From: Welwitschia mirabilis
Taxonomy: Eukaryota > Gnetophyta > Gnetopsida > Welwitschiales
Length of the DNA stretch: 64,000 nt
Direction of reading: 5' to 3'
Assembly: GCA_051453625.1 (NCBI GenBank)
Contig: JBOZIK010000001.1
Location: forward strand, 284,318,516 to 284,382,515
The translations under genes and the position numbers were made by a program. The notes under the pieces were generated by a model, which saw only the letters and a list, made by a program, of their open reading frames with translations, made no database searches and was not told the origin of the DNA. Below, in pieces: positions 33,416-43,699 of this stretch; the stretch's first letter is position 1; each line of letters begins with the position of its first letter.

Positions 33416-34370
33416 AGATGTATTATTACATATCTAAGCTAGTATATCTATAAAAAAGGTAGTATATCTATTAAAAAAATCATTTAGTTACTTATATTAT
33501 ATGTTCCATTTATATATTATGTAAAATTACTGCATGTTTTAAGATTACAAATAGAGGTATGTGACATGATCATGTTTCTTAATGCACATAGCATTAAGTC
33601 ACTTATTTGTATTTTATTTATATTATTCTTAAGGGCTATTTATATTAGGAGGTATGATCTTCAAATAATTCATAAGTAAAACATTAACTTTCAACCTTAA
33701 CATCATCCAATTATACATACAAAGTAGAATAGTATCTTTCAATTATAAAATCATTTCTAGAAATATATGAAATTACATAATAAGGTTTAAACAATACATA
33801 GGAGAAAAAACAAACATAGGAAGAATAAGAGTAGCAAGTACAAGTAAAATATTAGCTTATAAGCCTAAAAACATCTAAGAATACATAGGAAGTACAAACT
33901 AATCTTAATATCTAAAATGTCCTAAAATTTATAAGAAGTTTAAGTTTTTCTTTCTTATCCCCTCCACTTCCCCCTCCCTCAAACAAATCCTGTGAAAGAA
34001 AATTAACTAGTTTTATTAATGAAAAACTATAATTTATAAGTAGAATAGCATAATTATCCATTAATCTTAAGAATAGAAAGATACTAAGTCTATTAATCTA
34101 GATAAAATTAGGATGGGAATTCCCCTTGAAGTTAGATTAAGACACCTCTATTACTAGGCTTTATTGATTATGTAAAGATAAGCTAATAAAATATATTTTA
34201 ACAAACCAAAAAATAAGTGATACCCAAAATGGAACTCACCTCCTAACAACTTATAAACATTTGAAAAAACAAGATTTAAATATTGAATACATGCATGTTA
34301 AAGATAGGCTATCATCGTATGCAAAGGTATCTATCTTTTCTTATACTTGAAGGAAATCTTTCTAGGTGTT
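33416..34370. other. AT-rich interval
   Basis: No gene seen. At 33960-33985 a C-rich CCCCTCC / CCCCCTCCCTC tract recalls the edge of L1-B at 51462-51483, so an L1 5' end may lie here, but no L1 coding motif is found beside it. Confidence 0.35.
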
Positions 34371-34379
34371 CTTAATAAA

Positions 34380-34870
34380 GTAATGCAAGCATCACCTAGT
34401 GTCTATGAATCTCTATGATAGTGATGAGTTCTTACATCCACTTCATAACTTTTTTATTTTTATTAGTCGAGTGATCCATGTGATGGTTTGAGTGATTTAA
34501 AGAAATAAAAGATGATGCTACTAAATGAATTCCTTATTTACTATGCAATGCCAGAGATTTTGGCACTTGAAATAATATTGTGTCAAGGAATTAAATGCTA
34601 CTTTAGTAAACTCCAATGAGGTTGCATTCTTGTTAAGACCTTCATCTTTATCAAATTAAGAGAAGGATTTAATGTCAACCAATGAAGGGGTCAACTTCTT
34701 ATTTTTAGCCTAAGAATGTAAGTTAGCTTAAGCAAGTTGAGTAGAAAACTTTATTTCTCTTCAGGATCTAGCTATAGTATCTTTTACAACTCTTGTAGCA
34801 ATGCTAGCTATGGCTATAATGGTAATGCTAGTTGTGGATCTGACTGAGAATATGACTATGATATATCCTA
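34380..34870 (+). pseudogene. Possible hAT transposase C-terminal remnant
   Basis: In broken plus-strand frames I see Y-Y-A-M-P-E-I-L-A-L, an R-x-x-x-N-V-N-Q-type stretch and a tail rich in Ser, Gly, Tyr and Asn (34760-34850). The order is like the dimerisation region and low-complexity tail of plant hAT transposases. No D-D-E motif or terminal repeats were found. The call is weak. Confidence 0.25.
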
Positions 34871-35058
34871 CCTTCTACGGTTAGAACATGGACGATTTTT
34901 CATTACTAGTACATGGCCTTACATTTAGAATTTATTAAGTTCTTTTTTTGAGTTGTTCTTGTGATGTTTTATTCATTATCCTCTAATGGTTCTACATTTT
35001 ACAAATGTTTTACCAAGAATACCTCTCTATCTATTCTTAGGATTTTTTTAGAGGAATC

Positions 35059-35063
35059 ATAAC
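35059..35063 (-). other. copia-C target-site duplication (left)
   Basis: ATAAC, repeated exactly at 41420-41424. Confidence 0.8.
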
Positions 35064-36072
35064 TAAAGAATCTTAAATAACCCTAGAGGGTGGGTGAATA
35101 GGATTTTTGAAACATTTGAATAACTATTAATACCCAAAAAAGAAATTATGAAATAAAAAAGATATAACAAAATAAACTTATAAGCAAAACCAAAATAATG
35201 CACAAGACAAGATTTATAGTGGTTCAGGATAGAACCTACTCCACTTTTGGAATATAATCAATAATCAAGATTATTATAGGTCTCTATTATTTCACTATCC
35301 ACTAGGTTTTTAACGCTATCCTTCAACCGTTGCAAAGCAGATCCTTGCAGGTTAAGTCTCAACCTTTATAAAACAAACTTTTCTAGGCTAAGTCTTTATC
35401 TTTTAGATCCTTTAGGGGTAAGTGATGAGATGAAGGCTTCATGCTCTAAATCACTCAAGTGTAGGTACAAATAATGGAGCTTTATTACTTAGATTTAGTA
35501 CAAAGGTAGGTACTACTACAATACAGAAGAATGGTGCTATAAAGATAAGCTTTAGAGATCAAGAGTACAACTTGCTTTTTCAATCAGTTCAATGTTTCAT
35601 TAAGTTTAAAGTATAGCTTATTTAAATATATCTTTTAAAAATATAGTTATTAGAAAGTTGGAAAAGAATCTAACATTTGTAATAGACAGATTAGATGAGA
35701 TAATTATTAGAAAATCATTTTGAGTTTGATGAGTTACATAAGTTCCATCAACTCCATAAAACATTCAGTTGACCCCATTCTAAGACTACATATAGTTGAT
35801 TTAACTACATCTACATCCAGTAGATCCCATATGGATTTGGTTGATCCAACTTAAAATAATACCAAATGGATACTTCTAGATCTAGTTGCTTGATCTAACC
35901 AACCCATAATTTTAGTCCTTAGACAAAAAATGAAGCAACTATGATAAGAACATGTTCAATTCTTGAGTATGTTTGGTTATGAATCCTTTAGCTCATTGCA
36001 TCTATAAAATCACATTTTATTCTATAAAGGTCATATTAGTTTGACATCAATTAACAATATAAAATCCTAACA
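35064..36072 (-). repeat. copia-C 3' LTR (1009 bp)
   Basis: Minus-strand start TGTTAGGATTTT (complement of 36061-36072) and decayed end at 35064. It matches 40340-41419 throughout. It carries about two units of the 36-bp GCTAAGTCTCAACC repeat near 35320-35400. Confidence 0.85.
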
Positions 36073-36090
36073 TTCTTCTCCTTTGACATT
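36073..36090 (-). other. copia-C 3' polypurine tract
   Basis: The minus strand reads AATGTCAAAGGAGAAGAA directly before the LTR start. Confidence 0.75.
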
Positions 36091-36921
36091 GATGGTAAAT
36101 AAATAAGTTATTTTAAGATCAAATAAATGTTTCATTTTTAAGATCTTTATTTCATCAATCTAATAAAGCATATTGAGATAATAGAAGTTTCCCCTTTCAT
36201 AAATCCATACAAACAATATTAAGTAAAAGGTGTATTTCTTTTTTTTAAAAAAAAGAAAGAAGAAAAGAAAACCTTAAATCAAAACCATTTTCAGTCCTGT
36301 TAGATTTTAACCATGGTAAATTTATGCAGACATTTACAAAACCATATACATCAACAAATTTAAAAGAAAAACATCATATGTCTAAACTAAGAAGGATCAA
36401 TCACATCTTTTTGAAAACCCCCTATTTTCTCTCCCTTTTGACATCAATGATAAAGGAAAAAAGAAAGACAGATAAAAATATATAAACCTTAGACATGTGA
36501 TAAGAAATATCATATTTTCTTTCCCTAACTTTATGCCATATATATGAATAAAACAAAATAATCATAACAAAGTTTTCAAAGCAAGTAAGTAAATGAGATG
36601 ATAATTTACTCAATTCATTATTTCTAAAAGAAAAATAATTAATGATATGTTTATAATAATAATATTTAATTACTAAGTAGAATATTAGAATATTTAAAAT
36701 TTTAAATAGATCTTTATAATAAATTATCATTAAGATGTAAATCCAACATGACAATAACAACCAGCGTATTTATAACCTTCTTTACTTAATCACAATAGCA
36801 TTAGTCGCCATACTATAATAAGATTCACATATAAAAATAAGGTAAATATCATAACGATGCTTCAAAGAAGCATATCATATTATAACAATTGGCACTCTAG
36901 TAAAAATAATGTAGTAAACTA
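36091..36921 (-). other. copia-C 3' untranslated region with second purine tract
   Basis: A second tract (GATGTCAAAAGGGAGAGAA on the minus strand) lies at 36418-36436. Between is an open frame of 112 codons (36422-36760, minus), very rich in Ile, Tyr and Leu and starting in AT-rich DNA. It has hydrophobic stretches but no signal or known domain and overlaps the purine tract, so I do not call it a gene. Repeated purine tracts are a Sirevirus trait. Confidence 0.5.
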
Positions 36922-37689
36922 TAGTTGATTAAATTAACAACTTGAACTAAGTAAAGAAAACTACTTACTTATCAACAAAAAGCATTGTTAATGTTGAAGG
37001 TTACTTAGATTAAAAAAACTCTAAATTATTAGCTTTGCTCCATATGATATTTCTTAACTTTTGGGTAGAAACTTATTTAGAAATAAATTTAAGTGATAAA
37101 GCTTTGCAAAATACATATTTTTTCTATATGAATAGTTAAATTTTGAATTACTAAGTTTCTAACAATAAGGGCAATTAATATTTTTGGTAGAAAATGTTAA
37201 TACATTTAATACTTACCTTACTGAATGATGCTCACTGTTATCTTTAAATTCAATCCCCTTTTTGTCATGTACAAGATATTTCAATTCAAGCATTGTCTTG
37301 AGTTTTGTTAATCCTTTTTTTAAATTTGCTTAAGACTTATGAAGATTAACTTAAATTCTTTATGAGACTTATGTTTTCATCTTAAATCTCTTTATATCTT
37401 TAATTTATAACTTTATTATCCCTTTTCAAATCCTTAATGATCTTGTTTAGTTCATTAACTTTTAGAATAATCCTTTTGTATTTATAATATAGTTCATAAT
37501 ATGTATCTTCAACATCCTCCTCTTCTTCATCTTCACTCATGCCGAGATCATTATGATTAATGAATTTTGATGACTAAGTAGTAGGAATTACAAGTGCCAT
37601 AAAAGATAATATTCTACTTTCTTCATATTCTTCATTTAACCTTTTTTCTTAATCTTCTTCAAGGTTATTTTAAGTGGCTACTTATAAGG
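36922..37689 (-). repeat. Duplicated gag-region segment of copia-C, inner copy
   Basis: Aligns with 38650-39424 in the same orientation along its whole length, including the Y-E-L-Y-Y-K-type coiled-coil codons near 37480. It carries more differences and stops. Confidence 0.8.
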
Positions 37690-38642
37690 TGTTGCAGTGC
37701 ATATTTGTGTAAATGATTACACTTAAGAAGATTTTGTCATTTACAAATAAAATAGATATCTTGCACAACACAACACACTAATATAGATGAGAATTGACCA
37801 AAATGTAATAATTCATTAAAGGCTTAGGCTAGAAGAAAGAGAATTAATTTTAGTAAAAAAAACTAATGTATTTTAGTAGTAGAAATAAATTGCAATGTAG
37901 AAAATCATAATGCAACATACTTATTCAAAGTTAATCTAGAAATAAAAGGAATAATGCATCTAAACTAATAATGCATCTAAACTATGAGGAATAATGATAA
38001 GCATAGGAAATGAAAAAGAGTTGTACTATCTCAAATCACATCCATGTTACAAAGAAGTCACACCTCGATGAAGAAAGCATAACCAATACGAAGGAAGATG
38101 TCTCTCTACAACTATCAAGAATGGATCTTCAAACCTTCAATCTTTTGTCATGAGAATTTTTGGTATAATAAAGACCAAGTGTAGTCAAGCATAGAATTGA
38201 TACTTATTGATAAGTAAACACACAAATAACAAACANNNNNNNNNNGTGTGAACACAAGCCTAATAGTTATACAAGAAACATACAGATAAATGGCAAGAGT
38301 TAAGTGAATGTTTGGTGGAGCGTTATAATAGATGTCATCCTGCTGGTTGTCTAGACGATACAGGGAATAATGCCACCCAATAAATAATCCATATAATCTA
38401 CCAAATTGATCACAATTAGCATTCTCATTGGCTTCAAATATTTTATCATCCATATAGTCATCCAGACAATGAGGTGAATGATAGGCTTTTTATAAGTATT
38501 CATGTAATATATCAGCCTCAATATTTGTAGGAAGTTTTCTTCNNNNNNNNNNNNNNNNNNNNNNNNNNNNNNNNNNNNNNNNNNNNNNNNNNNNNNNNNN
38601 NNNNNNNNNNNNNNNNNNNNNNNNNNNNNNNNNNNNNNNNNN
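37690..38642. other. Foreign insert between duplicated copia-C segments
   Basis: Unrelated to copia-C. It has a 17-bp tandem pair at 37951-37984, the coding-like remnant at 38147-38520, ten Ns at 38236-38245 and the 100-N gap 38543-38642. Boundaries fit an insertion accompanied by duplication, or a second, partly deleted element joined by recombination. Confidence 0.45.
38147..38520 (-). pseudogene. Unassigned coding-like remnant, copy 2
   Basis: Better kept than the copy at 1-370. On the minus strand a frame open over about 100 codons (38148-38453, including a short gap) reads M-D-D-K-I-F-E-A-N-E-N-A-N, then Y-G-L-F-I-G-W-H-Y-S-L-Y-R and D-D-I-Y-Y-N-A-P-P-N. Upstream, in another frame, are H-E-Y-L and Y-H-S-P-H-C-L-D-D-Y. 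The composition (D, N, Y, P, R, W, H) is that of real protein, not AT noise. I do not recognise the family; a gag or accessory protein of a repeat is likeliest. Confidence 0.45.
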
Positions 38643-38649
38643 GAATAAT

Positions 38650-39424
38650 AACTGATTAAATTAACGACTTGAACTGAGTAAGGATAACTACTTACATTAC
38701 CAATAAGGATCATTGCTAATGTTGAAAGTTGCTTAGATTAAAAAGACTCTAACTTATTATATTTTACCCATATAGTCTTTCTTAACTTTTGGGTAGAGAT
38801 TTGTTTGGAATAAATTTAAATGATAAAGCATTAATGTCTGTAAAATACATATTTTTTTCTATATGAACAGTTGAATTTTGCATGACTAAGTTTTTAGTAA
38901 TAATATTAAGTAATATTTCTAGTAGAAAATGTTATACCTTTAATAATTATCTCATTGGATGATGCTGATGCACTGTTGCCTTTAAATCCAATCCTTTTTT
39001 ATCATTTGTAAACTGTTCCAATGTAAGCATCTTCTCAAGTTTCTTTAATCCTTCTATGAATTTGCTTAATACTTATGCAGACTGGCTTAAATCATTCATG
39101 AGACTTATGTTTTCATCTTGAATCTCTTTATATATTTGATTTATGGCTTTATGCTTTCTTTTCAAATCCTTAGTGATCTTTTTCAATCTATTGACTATTA
39201 GAGCAAGCCTTTCACATTCTTGATATAGTTCATAACATGTGTCTTCAGCATCCTTCTCTTCTTTATCTTTACTCATGTGCAAATCATTATGATCAGTGAA
39301 TTTTAATGACTAAATAGTGGGCTTATAAGTGCCATAAAAGATAATGTTCTACTTGCTTCATATTTTTCATTTGAGCTTTTTTCTTTATCTTCTTCAAGGT
39401 TACCTCAAGTGGCTACTTATGAGG
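38650..39424 (-). repeat. Duplicated gag-region segment of copia-C, outer copy
   Basis: In direct continuity with the rest of gag on its right. It holds the open 69-codon coiled-coil frame 39073-39282. Confidence 0.8.
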
Positions 39425-40310
39425 GCTTCTTTAGGTCCTTCAGTTTGTTGTTATTGGCAAAATTATTTTTCATATGCCTAAAACCTTTGTTTATTTCTCC
39501 AGCTTTTATTTTTTAAATTTTCTTATTAAAAGAGCTACTTCATCTAATTCATCTTCTGACTTGTTATTGTTTGTATCTTCCTGCATACTTTTCAAAGTAA
39601 AGCTTTCCTTTTTATTCTTAGAAAATTTTAACTCATAAGTTTAAAGCATACCTTGTAGTTCTTTTAGTAACATCTTACTAAGATCTTTACTTTCTTTTAT
39701 TACAGTCATATTTGGTTTAAATCTCTTAGGAAGGGGTCTTAAGATCTTCTTGACTATTTTAGATTTCCCCATCTTTTCTTTAAGGCTTACCATGGAGTTT
39801 ACAACATCTATTAGTTTAAAAAAGGATTTCTAGAGAGTTTCTTCCTCATTCATCTTAATATCTTTAAATTTTGTAATCAACATTAGCATCTTTACCTACT
39901 TAATAATGGATGTCCCTTCATGAGTAATAGCAAAATATCCCATGCTTCTTTGGTAGTTTCATAGTTCACTATTCTTTTGAGATCATTTGCAATCACAACA
40001 CAAAAAATTACATTAAAAGCATGAGTGTCAAGAGTATCATTACCTTTATTTAATGAAGTTCATTTATCTTATGGTTTTAACAACTATAATATTACCTTTA
40101 CATCCTTTTGAGTTATGATAGGATGACTATAAACTTTGACCAATATATCCTCATAATCTACATCAAGATATCTTAAGAATATTCTTATTCTAGTCTTTTA
40201 ATATTCATAGTTTATTCCACTAAATAGTAGAGGCCTAGAAATAAAGAGAACTTTTGTAATTAAATACATGACTAGGGTTATAGAATCAAAAATTGAATAA
40301 AATCTTAATG
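39000..40310 (-). pseudogene. copia-C gag, degraded
   Basis: On the minus strand the gag starts near 40310 with the N-Y-E-Y block, then R-I-R-I-F-L-R-Y-L-D-V-D-Y. It continues through V-I-A-N-D-L-K-R-I-V-N-Y-E-T-T-K-E-A-W-D-I near 40000 and R-P-L-P-K-R-F-K-P near 39730, a standard Sirevirus gag block. The zinc knuckle expected near 39480 is lost. The coiled coil is open at 39073-39282 (C-Y-E-L-Y-Q-E-C-E-R-L-A). Many stops elsewhere. No protease follows. Confidence 0.8.
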
Positions 40311-40324
40311 CTGACTTGATATAG

Positions 40325-40339
40325 GGCACTAACTTCAAA
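40325..40339 (-). other. copia-C primer binding site, decayed
   Basis: The minus strand reads TTTGAAGTTAGTGCC, aligned with TTTGGTATTAGAGCT next to copia copy 1. Position and spacing fit the initiator-Met site. Confidence 0.6.
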
Positions 40340-41419
40340 TGAAGGATTTGAAATAATCCTAAAAGAGGGGTGAATAGGATTTTTTAATAATTTAAATAAC
40401 TATTACTATCCAAATAAGAAATTAAAAAATAAAAAAGACATAACAAAATAAACTCATAAGTAGACCAAAATAATGCACAAGACAAGATTTATAATGGTTT
40501 GGGATAGATCCTACTTAACTCTTAGAAGAAAACCAATAACTAAGACTATTTCAGATCTTTTTTACTTAATTATTCACTAGGTTTTTAAGGCTAGCCTTTA
40601 ACCTTTACAAAGTAGACTTTTTCAGGCTAAGTCTCAACCTTCATAAAATAGACTTTTCCAGGCTAAGTCTCAACCTTCGTAAAATGGCCTTTTCCAAGCT
40701 AAGTCTCAATCTTTTAGCTCCTTTAAGGATGAGTAATGGGATGAAACCTTTTTGCTCTAAATTACTCAAATGTAGGTATAAATAATAGAGCTTTATTACC
40801 CAGATTTAATACAAAGGTAGGTAATGAGAGAGAAGAATGGTATTACAAAGATAAGATTTTTAGATCAAGAGTATAACTTAATTTTTCAATTAATTCAATA
40901 TCTTATTAAGTTTTGAGTCTAGCTTCTTTAAATAGATCTTTAAAAATTATAGCTGTTAGGAAGTTAGAAAGAAATCTGATATTTACAATAGGTAGATTAT
41001 GTGAGATAACGATTTAAAAACTATTTTAACTTTGATAATTTGTGCAGGTTTGGTTAACTCTACAAAATAGCTATTTAACCCCATTTTTAAGAATACATAT
41101 AGTCTGACTGATCCCATTCTAAAATTGCATACAACCCAATTAATCCAATCTTCATCTGTTCGACCACATATGGATCTAGTCAACCTGACTTAAAATAACC
41201 CCAAATGGATACTTTTAGGTCTGGTTGCTGTAAGAGTAATTTAGTTAATTCATAGTTTGAGTCATTGAATAGAAAATGAAGCAATTATAACTAGAACATG
41301 TCCAAGTCTTAACTATTATTTAGTTATGAATCCTTTAGCTCGTTAAATCTATAAACTCATAATCCATTCTACAAATTTTATATTAGTTTGACATTAATTA
41401 GTAATATAAAATCCTAATA
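40340..41419 (-). repeat. copia-C 5' LTR (1080 bp)
   Basis: Minus-strand start TATTAGGATTTT (TG decayed to TA). It contains three 36-bp units at 40600-40707. It matches 35064-36072, with the extra length largely from the 36-bp units. Confidence 0.85.
40600..40707. repeat. 36-bp tandem repeat, three units, in copia-C 5' LTR
   Basis: Units 40600-40635, 40636-40671 and 40672-40707 share AACCTT, a purine-rich middle and CAGGCTAAGTCTC with few changes. Confidence 0.9.
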
Positions 41420-42139
41420 ATAACTAGGTTTAGATGTTTAATATAACTCCTTTTTTTCTAGACATGTAATAAAAAAAATATAGCTTACTTATTTGAGATC
41501 CATTACATAAGCATCTAAGACAAAAGAAGTATAGGCCCTTTTGCTTTATATGATTACTAGACCAAATGAAGTACTTGTATACTAATTTTGCTTTTATTAT
41601 CACAACTAAAAAAGGGTAGACTTGGATATATGTCCATATCTTATTCTGACTAGATTCCCTCCATAGAATAACTTCACTACTAGTTGCCTTTTGGAATTTG
41701 GACAATGACCTCATCCTCATTTGGGATTTTAAGGGCTATTTCTATCATCTCCTTCTAGACAAAAATATACATTCATCAAAAAATTATTTTCTAGTCTCTT
41801 TACCTCTTATAAAATTCATGGGTCTTATAGCATAACAAGTTATGAAACTTCTTTAGCATGGGATCCCAATCCTTTCCAACAAATGAATCCCAAAGATTCT
41901 AATATTTTCCATACTTGGAGATAGAATCTAATTAATGAGTCAAATGTTTCCTCATGTTCCAAGACATAATTTATCTCCACTAACTTTTGAACTTATGAGT
42001 CATCTTGTTTGCTATATTATAATGTTATTAAAATATCCACTTGTTTATTTCCCTTTACAAATTTTAATAAAATAATTAGATGTGCATTGGATTAAAGAGG
42101 CTATGGTAAGACAAATTTAATAACAATTAGCACTCATGA

Positions 42140-42215
42140 AAACCTTGACCATTCATATTTATTTAAAATATGATGTATAGTATTATTCTCTTTTAAGCAC
42201 ATTAAACATACCTAA
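42140..42215 (-). pseudogene. L1-A zf-RVT zinc finger
   Basis: The minus strand reads C-L-M-C-L-K-E-N-N-T-I-H-H-I-L-N-K-Y-E-W. This matches the plant L1 C-terminal zinc finger (C-x2-C...H-H-x6-C) with the last Cys changed to Tyr. Confidence 0.65.
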
Positions 42216-43039
42216 GGAACCATGATTCCTTAGTTCTATGGCCTATTAGCTGTTGTTATCACTTATTTGTTTAACATTCATATAAAGATATTAATACTTT
42301 TTATGATTATTTATTGTCATAGCTATAATGTCATTTCTTCCTTGCTATACTTTATAATAGAACTTCCTTATTCATTCAATTACATTTCACACTTAAGAAG
42401 TCATGTATATGCTTTATTTTAGTAATGTTTTTTTTTTAAAGGATGCATTTATCCTACTAGTTTGAGATATAATTGTGATTTACTAGCTAGGATAATATTA
42501 TCTCCATCTTCTAGTCTCATATTTATTTTTCACTATCTAATAAGATTTAGATATCTTATGGTATTAATGGTAAGCCCTCTTGATTCCTTTGGTTTACTTA
42601 TGTTTGCAAATTTGATAAGACGAATTCAAATTTTACCTCTACCACCAAACCAAAAAAACTTTCTTAAAAAATCTCTTTATTGATTAATATAATTTATTTA
42701 ATGGTATGATTGTAGTTATTGGGTATCTATATTTAAATTTATTCATGTGTTTTTCACTAAGTTTTTAGCTTGTTCAGATAAAAATCTATTATAGAAGTTC
42801 ATGGATATTCTCTAAATTCTATATAATAAAAGATTTAAGGTATTACTTTAAATTGATTTTTTCATGATGTTCCTTGATAAACATTGGATTCTAATCCTTA
42901 TTTGATCCTCATATCACTTATAAAGGCTTATTTATTATTTATACTAGTATTAAAAAATTATTTTTTATTTTTTGTAGCTAATTTGTAAACTAGTAATAGC
43001 TGTAAACTCAATAATACTTTTGAAAATAGTCCTAAAATC

Positions 43040-43690
43040 TTACTTGATGGCTTTAGTAGTGAGTATCATATCATTTACATAGTGGTTATTTAAAAAGATT
43101 TAACCTCCAACTAAGACACCTTTAGCCTTATGCTTCTTTAGCATCATCTTTATGACATTCATAATTATAAGAATAGAGAGAGTAAAAGTATGAGTTCTTC
43201 TCTTAATCGTTATTTAACTTTAAAATATTATAAGGCTTCCCATTTATCTTGACAAAGAATCTAGTCATCTTCTAAATATTTAATATAAACTCTACAAACT
43301 TTGTATGGATCCCTTTCTAGCATAATCTTGTATAATTCTTTTCAAATAATAATATATAAGATTTTGTGATATCTAACTTAATCAAAATTCCAAGAACTTT
43401 TTTTACTTTAAAGGTATAAATTAGTTCATTATTGAGAATTATTTTATCATAGATATATCTTTCTTTAATAAAATTTAGGTAATCTAGATCAATTAATTTT
43501 GGAAGATGTGGGCTCAATGTGTGGACTAATGCCTTGATAATATTTCTATATATTACATTATGAACTTTAATAATGAATAAGTTTAGTGGGGTAAGAGCAT
43601 ATTTATTCTTGGGTTTTAATAAGATGTTTATGCAGTTGTTTTTTTTATAAATTTTTTCTCTTAGACACATGTCATTAGCCATATTCGTGA
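43040..43690 (-). pseudogene. L1-A reverse transcriptase, catalytic site damaged
   Basis: A 121-codon open frame (43317-43682) runs H-N-V-I-Y-R-N-I-I-K-A-L, L-P-K-L-I-D, the R-Y-I-Y-D-K-I-I-L block and L-D-I-T-K-S-Y. This is the L1 RT order with the first catalytic Asp kept. After a frame change come V-K-I-N-G-K-P-Y-N and G-V-L-V-G-G. The catalytic box reads Y-V-N-D at 43070-43081 instead of F-A/V-D-D. This is the longest coding relic of any LINE here. Confidence 0.8.
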
Positions 43691-43699
43691 TGTTCTCTA

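Larger units (their letters stand above)
35064..41419 (-). mobile_element. Ty1/copia element copia-C, gag-only, with target duplication
   Basis: Two LTRs of about 1 kb, a primer site, gag, a 3' region with polypurine tracts and an exact ATAAC duplication on both sides. LTR ends and gag resemble the tandem copia copies, so it is a related Sirevirus-like family. No protease, integrase, RT or RNase H is present: it is non-autonomous or a deletion derivative. A foreign segment with two N gaps lies inside, flanked by duplicated gag-region sequence. Confidence 0.85.

Noticed and set aside
33960-33985. C-rich tract considered as the 5' end of another L1
   Set aside because: No L1 coding motif next to it; similarity to 51462-51483 is short and low-complexity.
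36422-36760. 112-codon minus-strand frame, considered as an envelope-like protein
   Set aside because: Composition follows AT content, it overlaps a polypurine tract, and there is no signal peptide or conserved partner in the other copia copies.
42462-42683. 73-codon plus-strand frame
   Set aside because: Antisense to the L1-A region between RT and zinc finger; hydrophobic shadow.
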